Assembly (NCBI GenBank): GCA_015143295.1
Contig: CM026570.1
Span: 3,248,047-3,312,046, forward strand
Reading direction: 5' to 3'
DNA: 64,000 bases
Source of the DNA: Tetracentron sinense
Taxonomy: Eukaryota > Streptophyta > Magnoliopsida > Trochodendrales > Trochodendraceae
The notes beneath the pieces were generated by a model that worked only from the letters and a program-made list of their open reading frames with translations, was not told the DNA's origin and ran no database searches. Below are positions 24,725 through 36,189 of the stretch, piece by piece (the first letter of the stretch is position 1; each line of letters starts with the position of its first letter). The translations under genes were made by a program, and so were the position numbers.

Positions 24725-27700
24725 TCAAGTGCCCATACTCAACCTGTCCCTTCGCCTATTTGCAGGCCGTGGTCGAGTCCGAATAGAGTAATGTGGCTCT
24801 GAATGGGTGCCTCTCTCTGCAAACCCTTGTTCCATTTCTGAATTACCCTCTCTTACAACTGAATGTCTGTTCATCTGACGCTGAGAGTTTGAAGAATTAA
24901 ATCTGTTTGATTCGTCCAGATCATAAGGTAGTGGCTGAAGCCCCTGCAAATCTGATTCAGGAACAAACCCAACTGGCCGTTTGGCTTCATCCATTTTCCT
25001 GAAGGTAATAGATATCCTGAGAAACATAAAAGAAGTATTGAACAGGTAAGTAGATAAAATAAGATGGACATTCAAGGCTTCAAGCCAGCAAGCAAGATTC
25101 CATTACGAAAGCACCATATAAACTATAAAGGTTTAAGGCACACCTTTTAGAAGGAACTGCTGGCACACAATGCTTAGTGACATCTGCTCCATTTCCATTT
25201 AAGACAAGTACAGACCTGAAAAATGAATCAACCATGATTAATACTAAACTCATAAGGCAGCTAAATTAATTCAAGTCAGTACAGCATAAAAGGAGAAAAG
25301 AAAATATCTGAAGTTAGAAGTATAGAAGAGATGAAATGATCTATGGTCGATCTTCTTATCTGTTGGTATATGATCTGATCTATAAACAGCTTACTAGCTT
25401 AGTGATAAACAGAGCACAAAGTTTCATCTAGGAGAATAACACCAAAATTTATCTAATTGCATGATTGCAGCCATCTGATTTTTTCCTGGACAGTTCGACA
25501 TGTTTTCTCACCAACAAAGATTACAACGTTATTCTTCAACACAGGAAATCTCATAGTATAACCATCTAATTTGTAGATATCTTTCTCCTATTTATTTTTT
25601 ATTTTTCTGCAACATTTGACATGTTCCCTAGCGCAATGAATGCAAAAGATCACGCATTGTTATATTTTGAAAAAAATGGATCATTAACATCCAAGACCTC
25701 CTTGGTGGTACTGACATTCAATCCTTTTGATTTCCCTTTCCAACCCTCAAATGGAATGTTGAACTCAACATGGCAGATGATCATGTTGGATCCTAGTTAA
25801 ATACCGATCTAGTTCAATACCACAAATCTGAACTGAAGATTTTCCTTTCTTGGTAGCAGTGATAGAACAACAAAAATTCCCATGTATGTGCATTTATTAG
25901 CATATGAATGCTGAATAAAGTAGGAAAAAAATAGAGATTCATAAAGTTAACATGTGGATCACACTTACCCTACAGGTAGGGAAATTTCAGTTGCACCAGA
26001 AAACACACCAGGACCCACAGTCTGTAAGGTTGATCCAAAGACTATATTGCATTCGCTAAGAAATGATACTGTACAAAATGGTCGAACAAAATCATGGCTG
26101 TCAACATGAGGCGGTATACAGTCTCCTTCTTCATAAATGTTGACAATGCAACTGTCAGGAACACAGGAAGGAGGAAGAACGTGCCATCCAACCAGCTTCT
26201 TTATGATCACCTTGAAAAGAGGAGGAATAGGATCAACAAGTTCATTGCGGATAATGCCTGGTAGATTCCCTTTTTTATCCTGTCACCAGAATTTCATAGT
26301 CATAAGCTGCTCTTTATCTTGTTCATGTTACTTCTTTAACATGTTTGATGTGATGGTGCTGCTTGTGAGAGATCAAGGAAAGCTTCACTAGAACGAAAAA
26401 TACAGTAGCTAGTCGCCATGAATGAAGATTGCTTATCTATATCGTGTATGGCCAATGAATTGGCTTCATTAATGGTGCTAAGAAGAGCATGTCTATAATT
26501 ATCCAAACAAAAATTAAAAAAACACCAACATGATCTGACATGTTTGAAACCTTGTAAGAAACTAACTTACTGTTGCATAGTTGTAACAGCAACCAAATTG
26601 GATGGTCACATGGCCCTTGCCCTTCATCCACTTTTGTGGTGCACTATATGTGCGCTCTGGAAAGTAGAATACAGACAAGTTAATCTTAATGTACATCGAC
26701 AGAAACATTTCCAAAGGGTTTAACAAAAGTACAGATATAGAGGAACAAATAACAATGCCTTCCTACTCAGGATAACAAATGGTACGAATTTCTTCTCGCA
26801 TTCCATTCCCGTGAGGGTAGAAAGAGGAGCTTGGTTAATACTCCCTAGTACCACACAGGCCACAACCTTATGGGGAAAAGGAAGACTAGGACCAGCTTGC
26901 AAGGGCTGTAAAAAGAATCTCCCTGAAAATCAAAATATGTTGTCCAAAAACCAGACGCAACTATTGCTAGAAAGAGGGGCAAGGGACACAAATGATGAGC
27001 AGTTTAGAAGCCTAATGAAATCCTCTATTTCTCAATCGTTTAGATTAAATTTACGCCTCAACCTAGGAAACCAACTACATATCCCACTTCTCCATCCCAT
27101 AGAGGAAGCGACAAGGCGCTCTTGTCTACTGCTAACATGAAGAGGATACCCAAAGTCCTACTTTAAGATAGATTACCCAAACCAAACATCAATCCAAAAC
27201 TTCATATTCTCCCTATTACCCATCTTAAACCTAATGTGCTTCGAGAAGTCCTCAGCCTTCAAAATAGCTTACCATAAGCCTACCTACCGCACAAAGGCCT
27301 CTCACTCTCTTGGGATCTCACCCATTTTAACTCCCCATGACGCACCACAATTATCTCCCTCCACAAGAGGGTCTAAATTTCCACTTGTGAAAGTAAATTA
27401 ATATTTATTCTTGATAAATGAATTATATTGATAATAAGTGAACATTGTGTACTCTATCAGAAAGAGCAACTTATCTAATCCATGATGGGAAAGGTAAGAT
27501 AAAACAAAAGGAATAATACGAATTAGGCATTTCCACAGAATTTAACAGACTGAGATATCCATTGAAGTAGCTTACCTTTCAACTCTCCTTTCCTCCCCAT
27601 CTCCTGAAGGTCATAAATAAAGTCAACTATCCTCTTCTGATCTGCAGCACTGAAAACACCAGTGTGAAGTTCAAGTCCATCAAGAATGTTCACGATCTTA

Positions 27701-28600
27701 CCTTTGATTCTCTCCAAACAAATAAAATCTTTCTTCGTCTGGACATTCTTAAATCGGAAGTACTCTCTGTGATCCCTCGACAACGTTGGCTTCTGTGGCA
27801 CCTTCAATGCCATCCCCACCTCTGCTCGATGAGGTTCATCCACCCAATACTGCTTCTTCACTTCCTCTTCATCTTCCTCCTTCTTGAGCTCATCTTCTTG
27901 AGCCATATCAGCCCAAGACATCCGCACGCTTGGAGCATCAACAGTGGCAGAATGACAGGTAGCTCCGCTAGTAGAGACATCCAAAACAGGTTCGGAACAC
28001 CCGTTTGCGCCATCTTTCCAACTCCCCAGCGAATGAGTGTCACAATTATCATGATTATCATTAAATTCCTCGTGAAACTCCTGGTGATTTGGACTCGAAC
28101 AGGCAAATTTCTTCTCTGATGGTGAGGGTGAGGGTGAGGGTTTAGCTTCACCAGAAAGTTCTACAATTCCATCGAAATCACCACCGGCAACTCCAGTTAG
28201 AGAAACAAACAGATAAAGAACACGCACACACACACACAAAAAAAGACCCAATTTCATCTGTCAACCAATAAATAACAACAGATACCCTAATTGCCTGGTA
28301 CAAGTATAAAGAAACATTCAAAATTAAGAACCTGTAACAAAAACAAAACAAAAAAACCTAATTTTGGCTAGTAAATTTGGAAGCACGTAAGGAAACCCTA
28401 ATTAAATTTCATAATCCAAGAAAAGAGGTACCTGGATCGAGAGAGCCAACACGATCGGAGATGGTTTGGGTGCAATTGTGGCAGAGATCTTTAGTGAGAA
28501 AAGGAAGCCAATTTGAAAGAAATTCTGCAGCAATTTTGAGTTCGGAGGTGTGATAGCCAAGAACGATGGGATCGTCCGTTTGAGCTCGGAGGTCGTTCAT
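24725..28600 (-). CDS. ALKBH9B-like: ALKBH9-type 2-oxoglutarate/Fe(II) RNA demethylase
   Basis: AlkB-family dioxygenase. Arabidopsis ALKBH9B removes N6-methyladenosine from RNA. Six GT-AG exons (28600-28432, 28190-27576, 26656-26571, 26279-25969, 25215-25144, 25016-24725) join in frame to 514 residues. Exon 1 gives LGYHTSELKIAAEFL and WLPFLTKDLC. Exon 2 is acidic and Ser-rich, includes RMSWADMAQEDEL, and ends LDGLELHTGVFSAADQKRIV. The core reads HVTIQFGCCYNYA, VGWHVLPPSCVPDSCIVNIY, PPHVDSHDF (iron ligands H and D), SVLVLNGNGADVTKHCVPAV (third ligand H) and RISITFRKMD (2-oxoglutarate Arg). All catalytic residues are present. The tail is Arg-rich (RTRPRPANRRRDR). The start is the ATG at 28600; an upstream in-frame ATG exists but gives a poor N terminus. 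The 919-bp intron 2 holds a LINE relic. Confidence 0.93.
26960..27380 (-). mobile_element. Relic of an L1-type LINE
   Basis: On the minus strand broken frames spell FKMGNRENMKFWIDVWFG, then after stops RLRRKFNLND and EIEDFIRLL. These resemble the plant L1 region after the reverse transcriptase (F-K-V-G-N-G-x-x-x-x-F-W-x-D-x-W and a later E-x-E-D). Several stops show it is dead. It lies in the demethylase gene's intron 2, in the gene's orientation. Confidence 0.6.
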
Positions 28601-28866
28601 CTCTTTCTCAGCTCTGTCGTCTCCCAAACAAAGAGCCCAAAGACGAGATGGAAAAAAAGAATGATCGGTGAGTGATGGATTGAAGTGGGAGAAAAAGTTT
28701 TGGAATGGATAGTTGATCATAAAGGTTCGAAATCGCGTTGAAATTTCGCTCGGTCTGGGAAAATTCAAATTTTTTAAATTTTTATAAAATCATAAATTTT
28801 TTAGTGTTAATAAAATAATATTTCGGTCGAAATTTTATAAAATGTCGTGAAATTTTTTAATTTTAA

Positions 28867-29143
28867 CTAGCGGGTGGCACCTGAGATGCACATGAGAGAG
28901 CGTGGGAAAGGAGTTAGACCATAATTAATAGAAGTTAAAAAAGACACGTGTTAACCTATAAGTGTGATTGAACTCTCTTCGTGTTCAATCACAAATGGTT
29001 GTGATTTTATTTTTTAAATAGATAGATAAGCAAGAGGTAATTTAGAAATTAAAATAAAACATTAAATCAAAGTTTTATTTTATATGATGATAGATTGAGA
29101 ATTTTGAAAAAAATCAGGCATACACGCATTATGATAGTAAATA
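28867..29143 (-). mobile_element. Non-autonomous Helitron
   Basis: Minus-strand 3' end CCACCCGCTAG|T preceded by a decayed hairpin; 5' end TATTTACTATCATAATGC, with one change from the TCTTTACTATTATAA start. The body shares GTTCAATCACA and GACACGTGTTAACC with the other copies. Confidence 0.7.
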
Positions 29144-29361
29144 TATTAGGTTTGGCCATCATTTATTACATGATTAGGCCATCAATGTTTGGTTCATTGG
29201 ATTCTCTATGGATGGCCCAACCATCCCTAGCAATATAAATTAATTATAGTTATATTTCAATCACTATCAATTAATTATACTTGCATTTGAATTATAATAA
29301 TAATAAAATTATACTTATGAATTATAACAATATTTAAATTAAATATTTAATAAATGTATTA

Positions 29362-29639
29362 TCTTTACTATTATAAAGCGAGAGGCAGAGTAGCCCGATT
29401 TTTCAAAATTCCTAAACTACCCTTATATAAAACAAAACTTTAATTTAATGTTTTACTTTAATTCTTAATTACCCCTTGCTCATCTATCTATTTAAAGAAT
29501 AGAATCACAGCCAATCGCGATTGAACTCGAGGAGAGTTCAATCACACATGCAGGTTAACACGTGTCCATTTTAACTCCTATTAATTGTGGTTAACTCCTT
29601 CCCCTTGCTCTCACGTGCATCGCACGTGCCACCCGCTAG
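29362..29639 (+). mobile_element. Non-autonomous Helitron
   Basis: A compact 278-bp copy: A|TCTTTACTATTATAAAGCG at the left, a perfect CACGTGCATCGCACGTG hairpin, then CCACCCGCTAG|T at the right. Both ends obey the A|TC...CTRR|T rule. Confidence 0.85.
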
Positions 29640-30860
29640 TGTACATAATTATATAAGCTTATTAATAAATCAAGTAGATATTATGTGAACCAATATTTCA
29701 AGAGCTAAACCCAACCTAATCAAACTTGGCCATGACTCCAAAACCTCTTCCTTAAATCGTGAAAAGATGAACAACTTCATGGGGGTTAATAGGTTAGGTT
29801 AGAAATTGTCACCTTAGCTCCCTTAACATCAATCACTGTTGCTACGCTTGACCTAATTAATAATGTATATTAATTTTTTTTTATCCAAATGATGGAATTG
29901 AAATTTCTACACTTCAACTCCATCTAATTTTTTTTTTGGTAAACTCAATAACACCATAACTCCATCTAATCAGTAAGATGAAATAATTATGAACTCTGTG
30001 GAATTTAGTTGAATGATTTTTAAATCCATAAAATTCAATTCTTTGGATCAATTCTAATTCCATGAATTATCCTTAGAACTTGAGATAATCAGCTTCTAGT
30101 GTTAACCAGTGTTAAAGTCCCATTTTTGCAGTGATTCTCCAACTCCCTCTCTCCTTCACAAGCTTCATACCATGTCTAGGAGCCCATGCCTCCGCCATAT
30201 TGATGCCCACCTTCATGTATTTGACACTTCGTGCATCGTTTATTTGTCCTCCATCTTTGATCAAGTAACATGCTATTAGACTACCATTCTCATTTACCGA
30301 CCATCAAATTTGAGCTTTTGCCATTCATGTGGGATGGAGTCCAGCCCATTAGCCTCCAAAGTCCCATGGAGTCTTGGATTACCTTTCACACCTTGCAACA
30401 GAGACTGTGTTTGCTTCTATAGACATATTCTTAAGTGGGGCTCTCTTTCTACTTTTTTTTTCCCCCTAATTTCTATTGGTAACAAGAAACATAAATGTTT
30501 GCGTGAAACTTAAGAACAAGGGTTGTTGTTGTTCGGATTATTAATAATTATTGCCATATGAATATATCAAAAAATGTGTCAGGTACAAGCCTTATAATTA
30601 TTAAAAATTTAGCTAAAAGTGCAGATCTAACACATATTCTTGTGTTCAGAAGGAATTAATTGTGTTTGTGGCCCCATCTATGCAGTTTTTGATAATTTAA
30701 GTCATATAGGTTACTATTCAAGAGAGAGTTATCCCTGCAATCAAACACCTCAAAGAAGTAGGGCAAATCCCTATCCTCTAAGGCCCATAGAATGGACTAC
30801 CTAGGTTCATTTTAGCCCAAATACATATGGGCTTTCATAAACTGCAAATAAATAGAAGTC
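29640..30860. other. Intergenic, no gene seen
   Basis: AT-rich sequence with no convincing ORF. The 67-codon frame at 30310-30513 has no motif. Confidence 0.4.
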
Positions 30861-30864
30861 CAGC

Positions 30865-31602
30865 TAGGGTTGTCAACAAATTGGATTCGAATTGGATTGG
30901 ATTTGTCTAAATCCGAGTCCGAAATGATTAGAAGTCTGACAAATCCGTCTAAATTGTCAAATTTAATTATTTATTTAAGTTCTAAATTTGATTAGATTAA
31001 TATTAATATATTTAAAATTAAATATATTAATTAGAAAATTTTAAAAAGTGGAGAATACTATATATTATTATTATTGTATTAGTGGGCCGCATGTACGATG
31101 CACATGAAAGAGAAAAGATGAGAGAGGAAGGTGGGAGAATGGAAATAGGGACCCTAGTGAGATCCACATGAAACACGCGTGTTAATGGAGAGACGTGAGA
31201 GAGAAAATGTGAGTTGTGCGACGATCGAAAACAAACAAAGAGAAAAAATAGACGTGATAATTAAAGGAATCAATCATATCTAAGGAAAGGAAATTGAAGT
31301 TAATAAATTTAAAATGATTATAATACCCTTAAATTTTATTCATTAAACTATAATTTGGTGATATAATATTTGATTTTTTTAATAATAATAATAATAATAA
31401 GTCAATCATTGCCACCTATCCATCCTTCTCGGAATTGGATCAAATGTTAATGAGATTGGATTGCATCCACATCCACATCCTATTCGGGTATACAGTAATC
31501 GGATTCAAGATCAGATCCGTGTCCAATCTAATCTAATAGGGGATTAGTAATAGTATCCCGTCTAAGTGGATCGGATTCGGCGGATCCATCCATTTACAGC
31601 CC
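30865..31602. mobile_element. MITE, hAT-like
   Basis: Left end AGGGTTGTCAA and right end TTTACAGCCCT form an inverted pair, followed inward by GGATTCGAATTGGATTGGAT versus GGATCGGATTCGGCGGATCC. Target duplication is poor. A decayed Helitron-type 3' end (near 31080) lies inside. Confidence 0.5.
31079..31420 (-). mobile_element. Possible decayed Helitron
   Basis: On the minus strand CATGTGCATCGTACATG, then CGGCCCACTAA|T resembles the hairpin and CTRR|T terminus of the family. The 5' end was not located, so the left limit is a guess. Confidence 0.3.
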
Positions 31603-31661
31603 TGTTTCTAGCCAAGACCTTACAAAAAGAAAAGGAGGGAAGGGCAAAAGGCGGGGTGTAA

Positions 31662-32402
31662 GAGCATTCCTAGCAGCCTCACCAAATTTCACTCACCAAA
31701 ATAGCCAAAACCCACAAAAAGTGGTTTTGGTGAGCCACTTTTTTAAAACACTCCCACCAGCCTCACCATTTTAACCAAAAAAAAAAAGGAGAGAGAAGCA
31801 ATATTTTATCATTTGTGTGGGAAAACGAAAAAGGAAGAAAGAGAAAAATATTATTTTATTATTTGTGTGGGACCAGAAAAAAGAAAGGGAGAGAGAGAAA
31901 CCTTATTTTATTATTTGTGTGGGCCCAAGGGTGAGAAGATTTAACTTTGGTGAGTCTACGGTACTCACCAAGTTTGGTGAGTACCGTAGACTCACCAAAT
32001 GGATATCTTCATTCTGTTGAGGCTAAGAGCATTCCTAGCTGAGCCAAAAGACTAAAGATATCCATTTGGTGAGTCTACAGTACTCACCAAGTTTGGTGAG
32101 TAGTGTAGACTCACCAAAGTTAAATCTTCTCACCCTTGGGCCCACACAAAAAATAAAATAAGGTTTCTCTCTCTCCTTTTCTTTTTTTGGTCCCACACAA
32201 ATAATAAAATAATATTTTATTCACTCTTCCTTTTTCATTTTCCCACACAAATGATAAAATATTATTTCTCTCTCCTCTTTTTTTTTGGTTAAAATGGTGA
32301 GGCTGTTGGGAGTGTTTTAAAAAACGTGGCTCACCAATACCACTTTTTGTGGCTTTTGACTATTTTGGGGAGTGAAATTTGGTGAGGCTGCTAGGAATGC
32401 TC
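31662..32402. mobile_element. PIF/Harbinger-type foldback MITE
   Basis: Ends GAGCATTCCTAGCAGCCTCA and TGAGGCTGCTAGGAATGCTC are inverted repeats flanked by TAA on both sides (31659-31661, 32403-32405). The whole 741 bp folds into two arms of about 360 bp. Near the middle, TAAGAGCATTCCTAGCTGAG repeats the terminus, so a second end lies inside. Open frames here are by-products. Confidence 0.85.
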
Positions 32403-33539
32403 TAAGGATTCGAAGTCACACCATGTCTTTCCACTGTTTCGTAACGCATCCAACAGTCTCTACTACAAATTCTCCTTCACTTCTTCTATTCTCTCTCCGG
32501 CGAGGATTCCACCCGTTCTCACTACCATTCTCATTTTCAGTCTCAGTCGACTTAAATTCTCGCTCTCCAACCTCTCTCTCTCCTCCGAATGGGTGGCAGC
32601 AGCCGCGGCAAAGGAAACTCGGATTTCTCTAAGATTCCTGTAAGTCTCTGGTGACAACTTTGATCTCTGGATTCTTTACGTGTCTGTTTCCTTTGATGTT
32701 TTTGCTTTCATTGATTGTTTTGGTGATCTGGATGTGAGGTTTTTCTTTAATTGAAGCTGGATCATGTTTTTGTATGCTTGTAAGAAGAATTTGTAAACAT
32801 ATGAGGATCTGTGCAGATGGATTCTAGTTTTAGTCTGCGTCTAGAGTCTGATTTTTGCAGATTTACTTTGTTACCATCCCTGATTGCATATGTGCCTAGC
32901 TTTCGGCTCCTAAATCACCCTTGGGCATTTTGAAGTATTGGTTAGGTTCGTAACAAATGGTATCAGATTTGGCACTAGGTTTGGAGTTCAAGTCCACATT
33001 CCAGAATTAGATCCGCCTTATGGAAAGGGCTACCTGGATGCTACAGGCTATTAGGTTTGGAGTTCACCCTAAGGCCTTGCCTTTCGGAGTATTGGTTAGT
33101 TTCGTAACATACTTATAACTTGGTGTGATTGTATCGTCACAGGCATTTATGGTTTGGTCGATATTGGCGATGCTTGAATTGCGTCATGGTTTTATTGTTT
33201 TAGATCCTCTCTATATGTGATCCGTTGAGATGTTGACGATCAGTATGTGTCGTTATATGCATTAATATGGATTAATTGCATACAAACCACATTCAGTGAA
33301 GATTATTTCTCCGTGACCTAGTTTTTGAGTTTGAAACTGTTTGTGAGGAAGTTAAGGCTGTCATTTTTCACTTTCATGGTTTTGCAAAATTGAATGCAGG
33401 TTTGTTTAAAAAGAACGTGGTCTGTTTGTTTGCTATATTTCCATTTTCAACCAACATACTTGTGAGGGGAATTTACCGAAAGGACACGCATCAGCAACAG
33501 CTCCACCCAAGCTCTGGTTTACTGGTAGAAGGTTGGAGT

Positions 33540-34130
33540 GGAGGGTGTGGCACCCTGACCTGTACTCCGATGATAAAGTCAGTAGGTGTAGAAGATGATG
33601 AATAGTAAGACAATACAGAGAATTTGAAGGTCTTAGCTCTTGAAAATTCCCCCCCCTTCACACTGTTTTTCACAGGTTTTTATAGGCCACTCCTGCCATG
33701 GCCATGGGCACCCATGGATGTCCATGCACACCTCAAATCTCAGATGTGTACTTCAGTAATCATTTTAGATAGATCTCCCGGTCATTCGTACTGCACGCGT
33801 ATCTGCATATAAAAGAGAGCAGGCATAGAGTAGGAACTCGTCCGAGATGACTAGTATTAAATGGCATTTAATGCTGCATTTAATGCCAAGACAAAGTTTC
33901 CCACCTACCATCGTAGAGGTAGGATCAGTCCCAGGCGACTGGGCAGTAGCGCCGGATCTCATTACGTGTTGGGATACGGGGTCGTTGACAATAAGACGAC
34001 GGGTATGTTGTCTGAATGAAAACGTGATCGTCGTCTATGAGACCACGGGCCCGTCATCGAAGAGACGACGGAAATGAGCTCGAACGATAACACCACACCG
34101 AGGACGAGCTCGTTACTACCATACTTAGGT
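33540..34130. repeat. GC-richer insert, possible LTR relic
   Basis: A block inside the E2F pseudogene's first putative intron differs in composition from its surroundings. It opens TGTGGCACCCTGACCTG, contains GCATATAAAAGAGAG and repeated GACGACGG motifs. This looks like a retrotransposon LTR, but no terminal target duplication was found. Confidence 0.3.
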
Positions 34131-35587
34131 TTTTACGAAATTTACCCATTACAATACTAAAATGTGTTGTTTTTATCACTTTTTTATGAGACATGCAATG
34201 AAAAATGTGTTACCTCATATTCTTATTAGGAAGAGGCCTTTGTTACAAGTAAACCTGCTTCTCAGGCTAAGAAACAAGAAATTTAGACTGAAATCATAAA
34301 AATCACAGCCGCAAAACCTTTATTTTTATATTTAAAGAGAGGGAAGTGAGTTGATGGGTTAATTTGTCATTGAATGCAATCCAAATGTTGGTAGGTCCAT
34401 CTTTATGGAGGATGATCTCTCGGCTCTGGAACTGAAATGGAGTTCGGAGCTGGGAGTTGAGTAGGCAAATTGCAGTACACTTATATGACATGGATAAGTT
34501 ATTAATGAAGTACCTCAAACTGAACAACACGCATTGCTGCAGTGCAACCGCAGTCGCACTTACCAGAACTTCCCTGCGTCCTGATGTTGCCTGAGTGCTC
34601 CCCAGCTAAGCAGCAGAAATTGGACCTCAAGCGACAACTTGTCTGCCGACTTTGCACATCATCTCTGCATTACTGTTATGCCCTTCGAGTACCTCAACTC
34701 CTTGAGTCTTCACTCCGAGAAGGCAAATCATTCCACCCTATTGCATCACCCTGCAACTCTGAGAATTCTGTTTTGGTTTGAGCGCTCACCTATTCAAGTT
34801 TTCGGCACCTTGTCACAGTTTACTTGTACTACCCTTGTACCTTGTTGTATCGTGTCTTTCCCTCAACGAGCATTTCACCTAAACCGTTGCACCATTGTGC
34901 TACGGATGACATGCATGAGTAATTGCTGAAGTGTACTTGTATAACATGCATGAGTAACTAATAAAAGTGAATGAAGATATTTGAATCATGTGTTGAAATG
35001 AGCAGAGCAGTCGATCTTAGTGTGGTACCTTCATAAATATATAGTTGGGTACATTTTATCTTCAATTTCGTTTTAATACTTTATTTCTTTGCATGATTGG
35101 TTTTGTTCCTTTGTGAGTTATCTGTGTAATTGTTTAAAAAGATGAAAAGGAAAAATTCCTTGCAGTTAAAGAAAACGAATGAAAGAGGCCAATGCAAGGC
35201 TCCAACTGGTGGGCAGGCAACTATCAAAGGACACAGTGAAGCAGACAACAATCATTCACTTAAACCTATGTCGAGCACAGGTGGTAAGCATTATTATAAG
35301 TCGAAGGTTTCAAAACATTCAAGATCTATCCCTCAAACTTCTGAATCAAATGCTGGTAATTGCTTTCTACGTCATTCATTCTTATAATATTGCAGCCACT
35401 CTGATTGTGAACCATCTTATTAGACATGTGAGCTTCTAATATATAGAACTCTCTGGTGATTAATTGTTTCATGTTGATTGATCTTTGTTTGCAGGCGCCC
35501 CTTATAAGATTCTGATTCCTAACTGTCGTTATGACAGTTCTCTAGGTAAGTCGAGATTAAGAAGGATTTGTGGGTTTTATGCGGCTC

Positions 35588-35591
<4 letters not shown>

Positions 35592-35646
<55 letters not shown>

Positions 35647-35649
35647 TCC

Positions 35650-35682
<33 letters not shown>
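35592..35682. repeat. (CT)n/(TA)n compound microsatellite
   Basis: About 75 bp of CT repeats followed by a short TA run, in an intron of the E2F pseudogene. Confidence 0.95.
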
Positions 35683-35683
<1 letters not shown>

Positions 35684-35732
35684 GGCCTAAAAAAAAAACT
35701 GACGTATTAGTCCCACTAGATACTAATACATA

Positions 35733-36189
35733 CTAGTGTCGTAAAAATGTCACCTAGGCAACCGCTTCACCTATCCAAGATCCCTAGCACTTGCATTGGG
35801 GTCTAGGTGGGCACTTATTAAGGCATGGTCACCTAGTGGTGTAGTAAACTATGCTCTTTATATTTTGTAAAGACATTCTAGTCGTTTCTTTTTTGCTATG
35901 CTTTATTGACAATTATAATCTTTATTTTCAATAATATATAACTATCTAATTTTCATAAATATAATAAATAAATAAATTTTGGCTACCTAGGCATCACCTA
36001 AGTCTCATATATGCTTTGTTGGCAATTATAATATTTATTACCTTTGATATATGATTCTCTATTTTTTGATTAATATATAAATAAAGAAAATTTGGCCACC
36101 TAGGCATCACCTAAGCAATGTCCAGGAAATACCCTGCCTGCGGAACAACTACCGCATAGGCACTTCCTGAATGCTTTTACTACACTTTC
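35733..36189. mobile_element. Possible MITE
   Basis: AGTGTCGTAAAAATGTCACC and its partner GAATGCTTTTACTACACT near 36.19 kb form imperfect inverted ends. The inside repeats CCACCTAGGCATCACCTAAG. Target duplication is unclear. Confidence 0.4.

Noticed and set aside
26811..27140. Plus-strand 109-codon ORF
   Set aside because: Overlaps the antisense of the LINE relic in an intron; no motif.
27664..28119. Plus-strand 151-codon ORF
   Set aside because: Antisense to exon 2 of the RNA demethylase gene.
34542..34929. Two overlapping ORFs with GC-richer sequence
   Set aside because: No recognisable domain and located in an intron of the E2F pseudogene; possibly another repeat.
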